Assembly: GCA_963743035.1 (NCBI GenBank)
Contig: CAVUOB010000006.1
Location: forward strand, 401,786 to 465,785
From: PALSA-911 sp963743035
Lineage (GTDB): Bacteria > Pseudomonadota > Alphaproteobacteria > Acetobacterales > Acetobacteraceae
Reading direction: 5' to 3'
Length of the DNA stretch: 64,000 nt
Shown: positions 1 through 8,858 of the stretch, in pieces
How positions within the stretch are numbered: the first letter of the stretch is position 1
How the letters are laid out: every line of letters begins with the position of its first letter
Notes under the pieces: generated by a model
Told to the model about the DNA's origin: nothing
Seen by the model: only the letters and a program-made list of their open reading frames with translations
Databases searched by the model: none
Made by a program: the position numbers and the translations under genes

Positions 1-462
1 GTCCGTAATCCTCTCGATGTCTTCCTGTCGCTGCGCAGCCATGTCGCGCGGCTTGGGGCGGATTCGCCGCTGCAGGCGCAGATTCTGTCCAAGGATCCGG
101 ACCGGCTGCGGGAATTCGCGCGCAGCCATTTTCTCGGCGACCTCGCCATCAGCGCCATATGGGCGCGCCGCGGCGCCGTGCTGGTGCGCTATGAGGACCT
201 GCTGGCCGATCCGTTGAGCGGATTCGCGGATCTCGGCCGCCGGCTCGGCGTGGCTGAGGCGGAGATCCGCCGCTTCGCGACATTCTGCACGCGCCTGTCT
301 GACATCACGGAAATGCGTTCCAACGCCCGGCCAGGGGACCAGGAGCATTTCACCAGCGCCGAAATCGACAAGTGGAAGCGCCCGGAAAATCGGGAAGTAA
401 TATCTGCCCTGCTGCAATCGTCCTCGATCCGCGCGGCGATGCGGCTATGGGGATACCGCTGA
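1..462 (+). CDS. Sulfotransferase family protein, C-terminal part
   Basis: The frame is open from the first base and ends in TGA, so the gene begins outside the window. The visible ~153 residues open with VRNPLDVFLSLRSH, which fits the 3'-phosphate-binding RNP-x-D-x-x-S segment of PAPS-dependent sulfotransferases. Further on comes LVRYEDLLADP, the usual RYEDL strand and helix before the C-terminal domain. The N-terminal PAPS P-loop would lie upstream and is not seen. The family moves sulfate from PAPS to hydroxyl or amine acceptors on carbohydrates or small molecules; the acceptor cannot be told here. The next gene, on the same strand, starts about 100 bases later. Family confidence is good and substrate is unknown. 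Confidence 0.8.
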   Translation, partial: VRNPLDVFLSLRSHVARLGADSPLQAQILSKDPDRLREFARSHFLGDLAISAIWARRGAVLVRYEDLLADPLSGFADLGRRLGVAEAEIRRFATFCTRLSDITEMRSNARPGDQEHFTSAEIDKWKRPENREVISALLQSSSIRAAMRLWGYR

Positions 463-559
463 CGACCCGGAGCTTGCAGAAAGCCGGCCCGGGTAGGACG
501 AATGCACCGGACCGCGCGCAGGACATCCTGGCGAAGCGGCCGAGATATTGGATGAGCCC

Positions 560-1246
560 ATGCCCCAGAGAACGCCAGAGAGAACCCCAGAAACAACGCC
601 CGCCATACTGGCCCCCACCGTGCTGCTGTACGACTGGGACAACACCCTGGTAGATGGCTGGTCCGCCATCACCGGCGCGCTGAATGCCGTGTTCGACGCG
701 TTCGCCATGCCGCGATGGACCGATACCGACACCCGCCAACGCGTGCGCACCAGCCTGCGCGACAGCTTTCCGCCGATGTTCGGGGCGGAGTGGGAGCGGG
801 CAAGGGACCTGTTCTATGCCACGCTGACCGAGGGGCATCTGGACCATCTGCGCCCGTTGCCGGGCGTGCTGGACGTGCTGCACGCCGGCGCCGCCTGGCC
901 GCAGGGCGTGGTGTCCAACAAGGCCGGCCCCTTCCTGCGCCGCGAGGTCGCCCATCTGGGCTGGGATGCGCATTTCCGGACCGTGATCGGCGCCGGCGAC
1001 GCCTCGGCCGACAAGCCGGCGCCGGACTCCATCCTGCTGGCCCTGTCGCGCCTCGGGCGTGCACCGGACCGCTCCATATGGTATCTGGGCGACACCGCCA
1101 GCGACATGCAGGCAGCCCGGGCTGCCGGCGTGACAGCGGTGCTGGTTGGCGATGCCTCTCATGACGGGGGTATCGACAACGCGGCCCCCGATATCCATAT
1201 GCCCACTGCCGGAGCACTGGCTGCCCGGTTGCGTGAGTATGCCTAA
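560..1246 (+). CDS. HAD-family hydrolase, phosphoglycolate phosphatase-like
   Basis: About 228 residues with the ordered HAD motifs. Motif I is LLYDWDNTLVDG near residue 22 (D-x-D-x-T, catalytic Asp pair). Motif II is GVVSNKAG (Ser/Thr), motif III is the Lys of SADKPAPDS, and motif IV is YLGDTASDMQAARAAG (the GD...D Mg2+ ligands). The helical cap after motif I suits the Gph-like phosphatase subfamily, which acts on small phosphorylated metabolites such as 2-phosphoglycolate. I chose the ATG at 560 over a TTG 12 bases earlier because GGATGAG lies at suitable spacing. hfq follows on the same strand after about 150 bases. The true substrate is not determined by sequence. Confidence 0.85.
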   Translation: MPQRTPERTPETTPAILAPTVLLYDWDNTLVDGWSAITGALNAVFDAFAMPRWTDTDTRQRVRTSLRDSFPPMFGAEWERARDLFYATLTEGHLDHLRPLPGVLDVLHAGAAWPQGVVSNKAGPFLRREVAHLGWDAHFRTVIGAGDASADKPAPDSILLALSRLGRAPDRSIWYLGDTASDMQAARAAGVTAVLVGDASHDGGIDNAAPDIHMPTAGALAARLREYA

Positions 1247-1396
1247 AGCCTATGCCTTTTGCCGTGCCTTGACGCTTTCGTCGCATTCCGCCTGTCACAT
1301 GGATCAAGTGGGAACGGCCGTGCCACGCCCGTTCCAGCCAAAATCCGGCTCAACGTGACATCTCCTATGTCAATGAAAACAAGAAGGATCATCGCC

Positions 1397-1675
1397 GTGG
1401 CCAACGAGAAGTCGCAGAACGTTCAGGACGTGTTCCTGAACCATGTGCGCAAGAGCAAGACCCCCGTGACCGTGTTCCTGGTCAATGGGGTTAAACTGCA
1501 GGGCATCATTACCTGGTTTGATAATTTTTCCGTTCTGTTGCGCCGGGATGGGCATACCCAGCTCGTCTACAAGCATGCAATCAGCACGGTCATGCCGGGT
1601 GCGCCGATCCAGCTGTTCGACGCCACGAAGGTCGAGGCGGCTGGCGTGAAGGAGACTGCCACTGGTGAGAGCTGA
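1397..1675 (+). CDS. hfq: RNA chaperone Hfq
   Basis: A 92-residue Sm-like protein that forms hexamers and pairs small RNAs with mRNAs. The Sm1 core is visible (QNVQDVFLNHVRK, then VFLVNGVKLQGIITWFDNF), as is the Sm2 signature YKHAISTVMP, the diagnostic Hfq motif. I chose the GTG at 1397 because AAGGA at 1384-1388 sits 8 bases upstream and the resulting N-terminus VANEKSQNVQD matches the usual short alphaproteobacterial Hfq start. An upstream ATG at 1367 is in frame but has no clear ribosome site. The C-terminal tail after the Sm core is short, as in other alphaproteobacteria. hflX follows after 42 bases, the classic hfq-hflX pairing. Confidence 0.96.
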   Translation: MANEKSQNVQDVFLNHVRKSKTPVTVFLVNGVKLQGIITWFDNFSVLLRRDGHTQLVYKHAISTVMPGAPIQLFDATKVEAAGVKETATGES

Positions 1676-1710
1676 GTTCACCAGGCCGCGAACCGGCCAG
1701 CGCGAAGCCC

Positions 1711-1728
1711 TGCCGGCGTGAGCCGGCA
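1711..1728 (+). promoter_or_regulatory. Hairpin with GNRA loop holding the hflX start codon
   Basis: TGCCGGC (1711-1717), GTGA (1718-1721) and GCCGGCA (1722-1728) form a perfect 7-bp GC-rich stem closed by a GTGA tetraloop, a GNRA type. The GTG of the loop is the only standard start codon available to hflX between the hfq stop and the conserved part of HflX. This may be an intercistronic attenuator or a device that controls hflX translation. The structure is read directly; the function is inferred. Confidence 0.5.
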
Positions 1729-3136
1729 TCGGGCGAACGATGACCGCCATCCGGGGGACCTGCCCACGGATAGCGGTGCGGAGAGCAGTGCTGAGGCGCT
1801 GATCCGGCCAGCGGCCAGGCGGACGCCGGGCAAGGGGCAGGGGGCTACACCCCCCGGCCCCACCCGTGCCGCCGTCGTGTTGCCGTGGGAGCGTCACGAC
1901 GCGGGTGATCATGCGCGGGTGGCGGAAGCACGGCTGGAAGAGGCTGTCGGGCTGGCTTCCTCCATCGGGCTGGTGGTGGTTCACTCCGCCATCGTGCCGC
2001 TGCGGGTGCGCCGCCCGTCCACATTGCTCGGCGCCGGCCAGTTGGAAGCGCTGCATCAGGCGCTGGAGGCCAACGAGGTCGAGGTCGTCATCGTCGACGC
2101 GACACTATCGCCGGTGCAGCAACGCAACCTGGAACGTGCCTGGGGTTGCAAGGTCATCGACCGGACCGGCCTGATCCTGGACATATTCGGAGAGCGTGCC
2201 GCCACGAGGGAAGGCACGTTGCAGGTCGAACTGGCGCATCTGGAGTATCAGCGCTCCCGCCTGGTGCGGTCCTGGACCCATCTGGAGCGCCAGCGCGGCG
2301 GCTTCGGCTTTCTCGGCGGCCCCGGCGAAACTCAGATCGAGGCCGACCGGCGGCTGATCCTGGACCGCATCGTGCGGCTGAAGAAGGAACTGGAGCAGGT
2401 TCGCCGCACTCGCGGGCTGCACCGCTCCGCGCGCCGGCGCGTGCCGTTTCCGGTGGTGGCGCTGGTCGGCTACACCAATGCCGGAAAATCAACGCTGTTC
2501 AACGCGCTGACCGGTGCCACCGTGGCGGCAAAGGACCAGCTGTTCGCCACCCTCGATCCCACGATGCGCGGCCTGCGGCTGCCCTCCGGAAGGCGGGCCA
2601 TCCTGTCCGATACCGTAGGTTTCATCAGCGAATTGCCGACCGAGCTGGTGGCCGCCTTCCGCGCCACGCTGGAAGAGGTGGCGGAGGCAGACGTGATCCT
2701 GCACGTGCGCGACGCCGCCCATCCCGACAGCGCCGCCCAGCGGGCCGACGTCATCGCCGTGCTGGACGGCATGGTGCGCGACGGGACGCTGGACGAGAGC
2801 TGGGCCATGCGCAGCATCGAGGTGCTGAACAAGGCGGACCTGCTCGGCGGCGTCGCGGAGGTCGAGGCCAGGGGCAACAGCGTCGCCGTCTCCGCCATCA
2901 CCGGCGAAGGGCTGCGCGCGCTGCTGGATGCGATCGACCGGCGCATCGCCGCGGGCATGGAGACCGCTGAATACGACATCCCGACCACGGACGGGGCGCG
3001 GCTCGCCTGGCTCTATGCGCATGGCGAAGTGATCGGCCGGGAAGACGGCGAGGAGGCGATCCATCTGACCGTCCGTCTGCTGCCCGCCGACCGCTCCCGC
3101 TTCGAGCGGCCGGATTTCAGCAACCAGGATCTATAA
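1718..3136 (+). CDS. hflX: GTPase HflX
   Basis: A 472-residue ribosome-associated GTPase that splits or rescues stalled ribosomes. The N-terminal nucleotide-binding subdomain includes LLGAGQLEAL and ATLSPVQQRNLE, followed by the glycine-rich GGFGFLGGPGETQIEADRR linker typical of the HflX subfamily. The G domain has G1 GYTNAGKST, G3 DTVGF and G4 NKAD. The start is GTG at 1718, lying in the loop of a small hairpin, with only a weak GAAG as ribosome site; the first ~45 residues look unconserved and the start is uncertain. It is downstream of hfq and converges with mazG, with two bases between the stops. Confidence 0.95.
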   Translation: MSRHRANDDRHPGDLPTDSGAESSAEALIRPAARRTPGKGQGATPPGPTRAAVVLPWERHDAGDHARVAEARLEEAVGLASSIGLVVVHSAIVPLRVRRPSTLLGAGQLEALHQALEANEVEVVIVDATLSPVQQRNLERAWGCKVIDRTGLILDIFGERAATREGTLQVELAHLEYQRSRLVRSWTHLERQRGGFGFLGGPGETQIEADRRLILDRIVRLKKELEQVRRTRGLHRSARRRVPFPVVALVGYTNAGKSTLFNALTGATVAAKDQLFATLDPTMRGLRLPSGRRAILSDTVGFISELPTELVAAFRATLEEVAEADVILHVRDAAHPDSAAQRADVIAVLDGMVRDGTLDESWAMRSIEVLNKADLLGGVAEVEARGNSVAVSAITGEGLRALLDAIDRRIAAGMETAEYDIPTTDGARLAWLYAHGEVIGREDGEEAIHLTVRLLPADRSRFERPDFSNQDL

Positions 3137-3138
3137 GC

Positions 3139-3960
3139 TCACTCGCCCGAGAGCTCACTGGCGGGCGCGCGTTCCGCCTGCTTCACCGCGTTCCACAGCG
3201 CCTCCATCTCCGCCAGGTTTGCATCCCCGGGCGATTTTCCTTCGGTTGCAAGGCGTTGCTCGATACCTTCGAAGCGGCGGCTAAACTTGTCGTTGGCCTG
3301 TCGCAGGCAGGCCTCGGGATCGAGGTGAAGTTTGCGCGCCAGGTTGGCCAGAACAAACAACAAATCGCCGACCTCGTCGGCCAGCCGCACCGGATCCGCG
3401 TCGTCCAGCTCGGCGCGCAGCTCCCGGGCCTCTTCCTCCAGCTTGTCGAGCACGCCGGCGGCATCCGGCCAGTCGAAGCCGACACGCGCGGCCCGGCCGG
3501 TGAGCTTGGCGGCACGGGTCAGGGCGGGCAGGGCGGCCGGAATTCCCGCCAGAGTGCCGGTTTCGGCCCGGGCGGAGCGCTCACCGCGCTTCTGCGCTTC
3601 CCAGGCACCGGTCTGCGCCGCGGCGTCGCGCATGGCCGCATCACCGAACACATGCGGATGGCGGCGGATCATCTTGTCGGCGATGGTTCGCGCCACCTCG
3701 GCGAAGCCGAAGCGGTTTTCTTCCTCGGCCATGCGGGCGTGATAGACGACCTGGAACAGCAGATCGCCAAGCTCATCCGGCAGATGTGCGAAATCGCGCC
3801 GCGCGATCGCATCCGCGACCTCGTAGGCTTCCTCGATCGTGTACGGCGCGATGCTGGCGAAGTCCTGCACCTTGTCCCAGGGGCAGCCGGTTTCGGGATC
3901 GCGCAGCCGCTCCATGACGGAGAGCAGGCGGCGCAGTTCGGCCTCGGCGGAAGCGGTCAT
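3139..3960 (-). CDS. mazG: Nucleoside triphosphate pyrophosphohydrolase MazG
   Basis: About 273 residues with two MazG domains. The first has TIEEAYEVADAI and LPDELGDLLFQVVYHARMAEE, giving the E-x-x-E...E-x-x-D metal-binding set. The second has KLEEEARELRAEL and ADEVGDLLFVLANLARKL. The enzyme hydrolyses nucleoside triphosphates to monophosphates and pyrophosphate, cleaning nucleotide pools and lowering ppGpp-linked stress. The ATG at 3960 is chosen over one 30 bases upstream because AGGAA lies 7-8 bases before it. It is the last gene of the long reverse-strand block that starts at mltB, 67 bases after the MBL-fold gene. Confidence 0.95.
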   Translation of the reverse strand: MTASAEAELRRLLSVMERLRDPETGCPWDKVQDFASIAPYTIEEAYEVADAIARRDFAHLPDELGDLLFQVVYHARMAEEENRFGFAEVARTIADKMIRRHPHVFGDAAMRDAAAQTGAWEAQKRGERSARAETGTLAGIPAALPALTRAAKLTGRAARVGFDWPDAAGVLDKLEEEARELRAELDDADPVRLADEVGDLLFVLANLARKLHLDPEACLRQANDKFSRRFEGIEQRLATEGKSPGDANLAEMEALWNAVKQAERAPASELSGE

Positions 3961-4027
3961 GGCGTGTTCCTGGCGCGGGATTTCGCGCATCCAAATGCCG
4001 CAGAAGAAATATTATGGAAATTCGTTA

Positions 4028-4819
4028 TCATGGGATGTCCAGCGACTGGCCGTCATAGGCCGGCTCGATGCCGGCTGGCAGATTGGCGCACAGCCAGGCC
4101 CAATCCATCTCCGGGCCCATATGCGTCAGCAAGGTCCGCCGCGCGCCAACCCGCTGCGCCCAGAGCAGCACGAGTTCCAGATGCGCGTGCGTGTTGTGCG
4201 GGCCAAGGCGCTGGAAGCAATCGACAACCCAGGTATCGACACCGGCCAGCATCGCGAATGCGGCGTCGTCCAGGCCGACCACATCGGTCGAATAGCCGAA
4301 GCCGCCGATGCGCAGCCCGAGCGAGCGCGTAAAGCCGTGATCCTGGTCGAACAGCCCGACCTTGAAATCCGCGATCTCGACGGTCTCGCCGGGCTCGACC
4401 GGACGTTCGACCAGCGCCGGGCGGAAAAATCCCGGACCTTGCCAGGGCTGGAACGCATAGCCGAAGCGGTGCTTGAGTTCCTCCAATGTTCTCGGCATCC
4501 CAAAGGCTTCCAGCGGCCGGTCAACGATGCGGTTCAGGATGCGCACATCGTCGAGGCCGGTGATGTGGTCGGCATGGGCGTGGGTGAACAGAATGGCGTC
4601 GGCCGACGGGATCGCGCAGGCGAGCAACTGGGTGCGCATGTCCGGCGAGGTGTCGACCAGCAGCCGCCTGCCCGCCTCGCTCTCCACCACGATGCTGGCG
4701 CGCGTACGCCGGTTACGCGGCTCCGTGGGATCGCAGAGACCCCAATCGCCGCGGCCGTCCGGACCGCCGATCAGCGGAACGCCAGCCGAGCCGCCGGTGC
4801 CGAGGATGACGACCCGCAT
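4028..4819 (-). CDS. MBL-fold metal-dependent hydrolase, PhnP-like
   Basis: A 263-residue metallo-beta-lactamase-fold protein. It begins MRVVILGTGGSAGVPLIGG, a start shared by PhnP/RNase Z-like members, and holds the dinuclear metal signature FTHAHADHITG (H-x-H-x-D-H) with further ligands in FDQDHGFTRS and in THAHLE near the C-terminus. PhnP hydrolyses cyclic phosphodiesters such as phosphoribosyl 1,2-cyclic phosphate, but no phn genes are near. In many alphaproteobacteria this gene simply follows tatD, as it does here with a 6-base gap, so it is probably cotranscribed. The substrate is unknown. Confidence 0.85.
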   Translation of the reverse strand: MRVVILGTGGSAGVPLIGGPDGRGDWGLCDPTEPRNRRTRASIVVESEAGRRLLVDTSPDMRTQLLACAIPSADAILFTHAHADHITGLDDVRILNRIVDRPLEAFGMPRTLEELKHRFGYAFQPWQGPGFFRPALVERPVEPGETVEIADFKVGLFDQDHGFTRSLGLRIGGFGYSTDVVGLDDAAFAMLAGVDTWVVDCFQRLGPHNTHAHLELVLLWAQRVGARRTLLTHMGPEMDWAWLCANLPAGIEPAYDGQSLDIP

Positions 4820-4825
4820 GACAGA

Positions 4826-5620
4826 TCAGGCCGCGCCGGCGGCGGAAGGCGCTGCCTTGCGGAACAGCCGGCGGAAATTCCGCGTCGTCAGCTCCGCCAA
4901 CGCCTCCGGCGTCAGCCCGCGCAGTTCCGCCAGCACCTTGGCGGTGTGCGCGACCCAGGCGGGTTCGTTGCGCTTGCCGCGAAACGGGACGGGGGCAAGA
5001 TAGGGCGCGTCGGTCTCCACCAGCAGACGATCGAGTGGAATGTCGCGGGCTATCTCCCGGAGTTCGGTGGATTTCGGGAAGGTCAGGATGCCCGAGAAGC
5101 TGAAATACCCGTCCATCGCCATGGCCGCCTCGGCCAGCGCGCGGCTGGAGCTGAAGCAGTGCAGCAGGAACTGGAAGTCCTGGCCGCCATCGCGTTCTTC
5201 CCGCAGGATTCTGGCGATGTCTGCGTCCGCGTCCCGGGCATGGATCGCCAGCGGCACGCTGGCCAGTGCCGCGGCGCGGATATGGGCGCGGAAGCTGTCC
5301 TGCTGGATGTCGCGGGGCGCCTTGTCATAGAAGTAATCGAGCCCGGACTCGCCGATGCCGATGACTTTCGGATGCGCGGCGAGCTCGGCGATCTCCTCCG
5401 GCCGGGGAACCGGGAACTCGGCGGCGCTATGCGGGTGTATGCCGACCGTGGACCACAGGTTCGCGTGCGCCTCCGCCAGGGCCCGGACCTCGACGGATTG
5501 CTGCAGGCGGGTGCCGATGGTGACCATCTCACCCACCCCGGCCGCTGCCGCGCGAGCCAGCACGTCCGGCAGTTCGGCGGGGGTGTAATAGTCCAGATGG
5601 CAGTGCGAATCGATCAACAT
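4826..5620 (-). CDS. tatD: TatD family metal-dependent DNase/hydrolase
   Basis: 264 residues of the TatD TIM-barrel family. The N-terminus MLIDSHCHLDYY supplies the H-x-H metal ligands. Later ligands are in IGESGLDYFYD (Glu), IHARDAD (His), LLHCFSS (His) and VETDAPYLAP (Asp). These enzymes are metal-dependent 3'-5' exonucleases or deoxyribonucleases with roles in DNA repair and fragmentation. The open frame runs far upstream, but the ATG at 5620 gives the exact family N-terminus and lies 7 bases after the metG stop, so the longer frame is rejected. It sits between metG and the MBL hydrolase, a common alphaproteobacterial order. Confidence 0.93.
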   Translation of the reverse strand: MLIDSHCHLDYYTPAELPDVLARAAAAGVGEMVTIGTRLQQSVEVRALAEAHANLWSTVGIHPHSAAEFPVPRPEEIAELAAHPKVIGIGESGLDYFYDKAPRDIQQDSFRAHIRAAALASVPLAIHARDADADIARILREERDGGQDFQFLLHCFSSSRALAEAAMAMDGYFSFSGILTFPKSTELREIARDIPLDRLLVETDAPYLAPVPFRGKRNEPAWVAHTAKVLAELRGLTPEALAELTTRNFRRLFRKAAPSAAGAA

Positions 5621-5627
5621 TCGGTGC

Positions 5628-7160
5628 TTACACCGCTTCTTCGACAAAGCGCGGGAAGACGCCCTGCGGCGTCGGCAGAGCGGTCGCGCCAGGCAGCGGG
5701 TCGGCCAGCGCCGCCAGCGTCCTGGCATCCTCGGGCACGCCGAGCTGATCGAGCATCCGCGCCATCGAGCCTGGCATGAAAGGCTGCAGCACGGTGGCGA
5801 TGATCCGCTGAACGTCCGCCAGCACGCGCAGCACGTCGGCCATCCGCGCAGGATCGGTTCGGCGCAGCGCCCAGGGGGCCTGATGGTCGATATAGGCGTT
5901 GGCGCCGCGCACGACCTTCCACACTTCCTCCAGCGCCTCATGGAACGTCTGCCGGTCCAGCAGCCCCCGCAGCGCCTCCGGCAGCGCCTCGGCGGCGGCG
6001 AGGATCGCGGCGTCCGCCTCGGTGACCGCTCCCCTGCCCGGCAGCTTGCCGTCGCAGTTCTTGGCGATCAGCGACAGCGAGCGCTGCGCCAGGTTGCCGA
6101 GGTCGTTGGCCAGTTCCACGTTGATTCGCGAGACGATGGCCGCGTGGCTCATGCTGCCATCGGCGCCGAACGGCTTCTCCCGCATCAGGAAGAACCGGAC
6201 CTGGTCGAGCCCGTAGGTGGCGACCAACTGGCGTGCCTCGATGACGTTGCCGAGCGACTTGCTCATCTTCTCGCCCTCGACCACCCACCAGCCGTTCGAG
6301 GTGACGCGGCGCGGCGGCGCGATGCCGGCCGACATCAGGAAGGCCGGCCAATAGACTGCATGGAAACGAATGATGTCCTTGCCGACGACATGCACATCGG
6401 CCGGCCAGAACGGCCAGCGCGGCGCGCTCTCGTCGGGAAAGCCGGCGCCGGTGAGGTAGTTGGTCAGCGCGTCCAGCCAGACATACATCACGTGGCCGGG
6501 CGCGTCCGGCACCGGGATGCCCCAGTTGAACGTGGTGCGGCTGATCGAGAGATCGTTCAGGCCGCCGCGAACGAAGCTCAGCACCTCGTTGCGGCGCGAG
6601 TTCGGGGCGATGAAATCCGGATGTTTTTCGTAGAATTCCAGCAGCCTGTCCTGCCAGGCTGACAGGCGGAAGAAATACGACGGCTCGCGCACCCACTCCA
6701 CCGGCGCGCCGGTCGGCGCCAGCTTGACCCCGTTTTTCTCGACCAGTTCGCCTTCGTCGTAGAAGGCCTCGTCGCGCACCGCGTACCAACCCTCGTAATG
6801 CCCGAGATAGATGTCGCCGCTGGCCTCCAGCCGGCGCCACAGCGCGGTGCAGGACCGTTTGTGGCGTTCCTCCGTGGTGCGGATGAAGTCGTCGTTGGAA
6901 ATGCCCATCTTCACGGTCATGTCGCGAAAATCCGCCGACACCTTGTCCGTAAAGCTTTGTGGGTCGAGGCCCGCGTCGCTGGCGGCCTTCTCGACCTTCT
7001 GGCCGTGCTCGTCGGTGCCGGTCAGGAAGAACACGTCATAGCCGTCCAGCCGTTTGAACCGGGCCATCACGTCCGCCGCGACCGAGGTGTAGGCGTGGCC
7101 GATATGCGGCGCGCCGTTCACGTAATAGATCGGGGTGGTGATGTAGTAGCGCTTGGTCAT
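5628..7160 (-). CDS. metG: Methionine--tRNA ligase
   Basis: A 510-residue class I aminoacyl-tRNA synthetase that charges tRNA-Met. HIGH is visible in GAPHIGHAYTSV and KMSKS in GEKMSKSLGNV. The anticodon-binding helical domain includes NDLGNLAQRSLSLI and the YIDHQAPWALRRTD segment. The protein ends without the extra C-terminal EMAP/Trbp111-like tRNA-binding domain found in longer bacterial versions, which is normal for alphaproteobacteria. It lies 12 bases after holB and 7 bases before tatD on the same strand, indicating cotranscription. Confidence 0.97.
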   Translation of the reverse strand: MTKRYYITTPIYYVNGAPHIGHAYTSVAADVMARFKRLDGYDVFFLTGTDEHGQKVEKAASDAGLDPQSFTDKVSADFRDMTVKMGISNDDFIRTTEERHKRSCTALWRRLEASGDIYLGHYEGWYAVRDEAFYDEGELVEKNGVKLAPTGAPVEWVREPSYFFRLSAWQDRLLEFYEKHPDFIAPNSRRNEVLSFVRGGLNDLSISRTTFNWGIPVPDAPGHVMYVWLDALTNYLTGAGFPDESAPRWPFWPADVHVVGKDIIRFHAVYWPAFLMSAGIAPPRRVTSNGWWVVEGEKMSKSLGNVIEARQLVATYGLDQVRFFLMREKPFGADGSMSHAAIVSRINVELANDLGNLAQRSLSLIAKNCDGKLPGRGAVTEADAAILAAAEALPEALRGLLDRQTFHEALEEVWKVVRGANAYIDHQAPWALRRTDPARMADVLRVLADVQRIIATVLQPFMPGSMARMLDQLGVPEDARTLAALADPLPGATALPTPQGVFPRFVEEAV

Positions 7161-7172
7161 GATCGAATCACT

Positions 7173-8207
7173 CTATTTCCTTGCTTGGGTGCCCGGCTGG
7201 GCGAGCATTCCCAATCCGGCGACGATTGCCTGGCGCTTGTCCAGGTTGAACCGCTCCGTCTCGTCCTGCAGCCGCGTCAGCGCGTCCCACACTTCGCCCC
7301 AGGCATCAAGGGGACGCGTCGCGACAAGCCGGTTCTGGTCGGGATCGGCATGGCCACGCACGGTGTCGCGCACCGCAGATGTAATCGCAGCGCGCAGCAA
7401 GTCCATGAACGTGGAGAATGCCCCCTCCCCGCGCGTGATCACGTCGGCCAGCTCATAGGCGCGGCTGGTCTTCAGGTTCGGCACCGCGGACAGCACCTCG
7501 TCCACCAAACTGGCCAGCGCCAGGCCCTGTTCCTCGGCAAGGAGCAGCGCGCGGCCGGGCGAGCCCTCCGCCAGCGTGACCAGCCGACCGCGTTCGTCCG
7601 CTTCCATCTCGGGCAGGTAGATGCCCAGCAGCCGGCCCATCGCCGCATCGTCCAGCGGGCGGAGTTGCAGCCGGCGGCAGCGGCTGCGGATGGTCGGCAG
7701 CAGCCGGCCAGGCGCACCGCAGACCAGCAGCAGGATCGCGCGCGGCGGCGGCTCTTCCAGAACCTTCAGCAAGGCATTGGCGGAGCTGGCATTCAGCTCC
7801 TCCGCGCCGTCCACGATCGCCACCCGCCAACCGCCCTCGGCCGGCGTCAAGGACATGAAATTGGTGATGCCGCGGACATCCTCCACCGCGATCTGGGTTT
7901 TCATCCGCTTGCGCTTGGTGTCGTACATCAGTTCGACCGTCAGCAGATCGGCATGCGACCCGGCGGCGACGCGGCGGAAAACCGGATTTTCGGGGGGCAC
8001 TGCCAGGCTGTCCTCGCCATTGGCGGGCAGACCCGCCAGCAGCCGGCGCGCGAAGCGGAAGGCGAGCGTGGCCTTGCCCACGCCCTCCGGCCCGGTGATC
8101 AGCCAGGCATGGTGCATGCGCCCGGAGCGCAGCGCCTCCAGCAGCAACGCCTCGGCCGGCTCCTGGCCGAGCAGCAGAGGATTGGCGCGCGGTTCCGGGG
8201 CGCTCAT
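7173..8207 (-). CDS. holB: DNA polymerase III subunit delta'
   Basis: 344 residues of the clamp-loader delta' subunit. The AAA+ module starts with NPLLLGQEPAEALLLEAL and a Walker-A-like GPEGVGKATLAF. Delta' usually cannot hydrolyse ATP and acts as the stator of the clamp loader. An SRC-like segment appears in RSRCRRLQL, and a sensor-type patch in EELNASSANALLKVLEEPP is highly characteristic. The start ATG overlaps the tmk stop by four bases (8204-8207), so translation is probably coupled. metG follows after 12 bases. Confidence 0.93.
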   Translation of the reverse strand: MSAPEPRANPLLLGQEPAEALLLEALRSGRMHHAWLITGPEGVGKATLAFRFARRLLAGLPANGEDSLAVPPENPVFRRVAAGSHADLLTVELMYDTKRKRMKTQIAVEDVRGITNFMSLTPAEGGWRVAIVDGAEELNASSANALLKVLEEPPPRAILLLVCGAPGRLLPTIRSRCRRLQLRPLDDAAMGRLLGIYLPEMEADERGRLVTLAEGSPGRALLLAEEQGLALASLVDEVLSAVPNLKTSRAYELADVITRGEGAFSTFMDLLRAAITSAVRDTVRGHADPDQNRLVATRPLDAWGEVWDALTRLQDETERFNLDKRQAIVAGLGMLAQPGTQARK

Positions 8208-8857
8208 GCGGCCCCGGCCTGTCGTGCGGCCAGACGCGCCTCGACCGCGGCAAGGATGGCGGCGTGCACCTGGTCCATGCTGCCGTCGGCGGCGATGGTC
8301 ACGCAGCGCTCGGGCTCGGCCGCGGCGATGGCGCGAAACCCGTCATTCACCCGGCGGTGGAACCCGCAATCCAGCCGCTCATAGCGGTCCGGCTGGATCG
8401 CGCGGCGCTGCAGGCGTCCGGCGGCGATGGTGTCGCTGACGTCCAGCATCAGGGTCAGGTCCGGCGCAATCCCGAGCAGGCGGGTTAATGTGGCGATCAT
8501 CGCGTGGTCGGCGCCTTGGCCATAGCCCTGATAGGCCATCGTCGAATCGGCGAATCGGTCGCAGATCACCCACATGCCGGCGGCGAGCGCCGGGCGGATG
8601 CTGCGTTCCACATGCTCGGCGCGGGCGGCGAAATGCAGCAGGGTTTCCGCCGGCGCCGACCAGTCAATGCCGCCGCCCAGCAGCAGGCCGCGCAGCCATT
8701 CAGCGCCCTTGGCCCCGCCCGGTTCGCGGGTGCGCAGCACCGGCAGGCCGCGCGCCGCCAGCGCCTCGGCCAGAAGCCGTGCCTGGGTGGACTTGCCCGC
8801 CCCTTCCCCACCTTCCAGCGTGATGAAGCATCCGGGCGTTGCGCCTTGCGTTTTCAG
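8204..8857 (-). CDS. tmk: Thymidylate kinase, non-canonical start
   Basis: dTMP kinase, making dTDP for DNA synthesis. The frame reads FITLEGGEGAGKSTQ (P-loop) near the N-terminus, then the DR(Y/F)-type motif CDRFADSTMAYQGYGQG and the lid region QRRAIQPDRYERLD. Between the last upstream in-frame stop and the P-loop there is no ATG, GTG or TTG. The best candidate is CTG at 8857-8855, one base after the dac stop, giving MKTQGATPGCFITLEGG and about 217 residues, the normal family length. An ATT further up is the other option. The next standard start would remove the P-loop and give a dead enzyme. It overlaps holB by four bases. Confidence 0.9.
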   Translation of the reverse strand: MKTQGATPGCFITLEGGEGAGKSTQARLLAEALAARGLPVLRTREPGGAKGAEWLRGLLLGGGIDWSAPAETLLHFAARAEHVERSIRPALAAGMWVICDRFADSTMAYQGYGQGADHAMIATLTRLLGIAPDLTLMLDVSDTIAAGRLQRRAIQPDRYERLDCGFHRRVNDGFRAIAAAEPERCVTIAADGSMDQVHAAILAAVEARLAARQAGAA

Positions 8858-8858
8858 C

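Noticed and set aside
1261..1396. TTGACG at 1269-1274 as a -35 for hfq
   Set aside because: No convincing -10 lies at a suitable distance, so no promoter is called.
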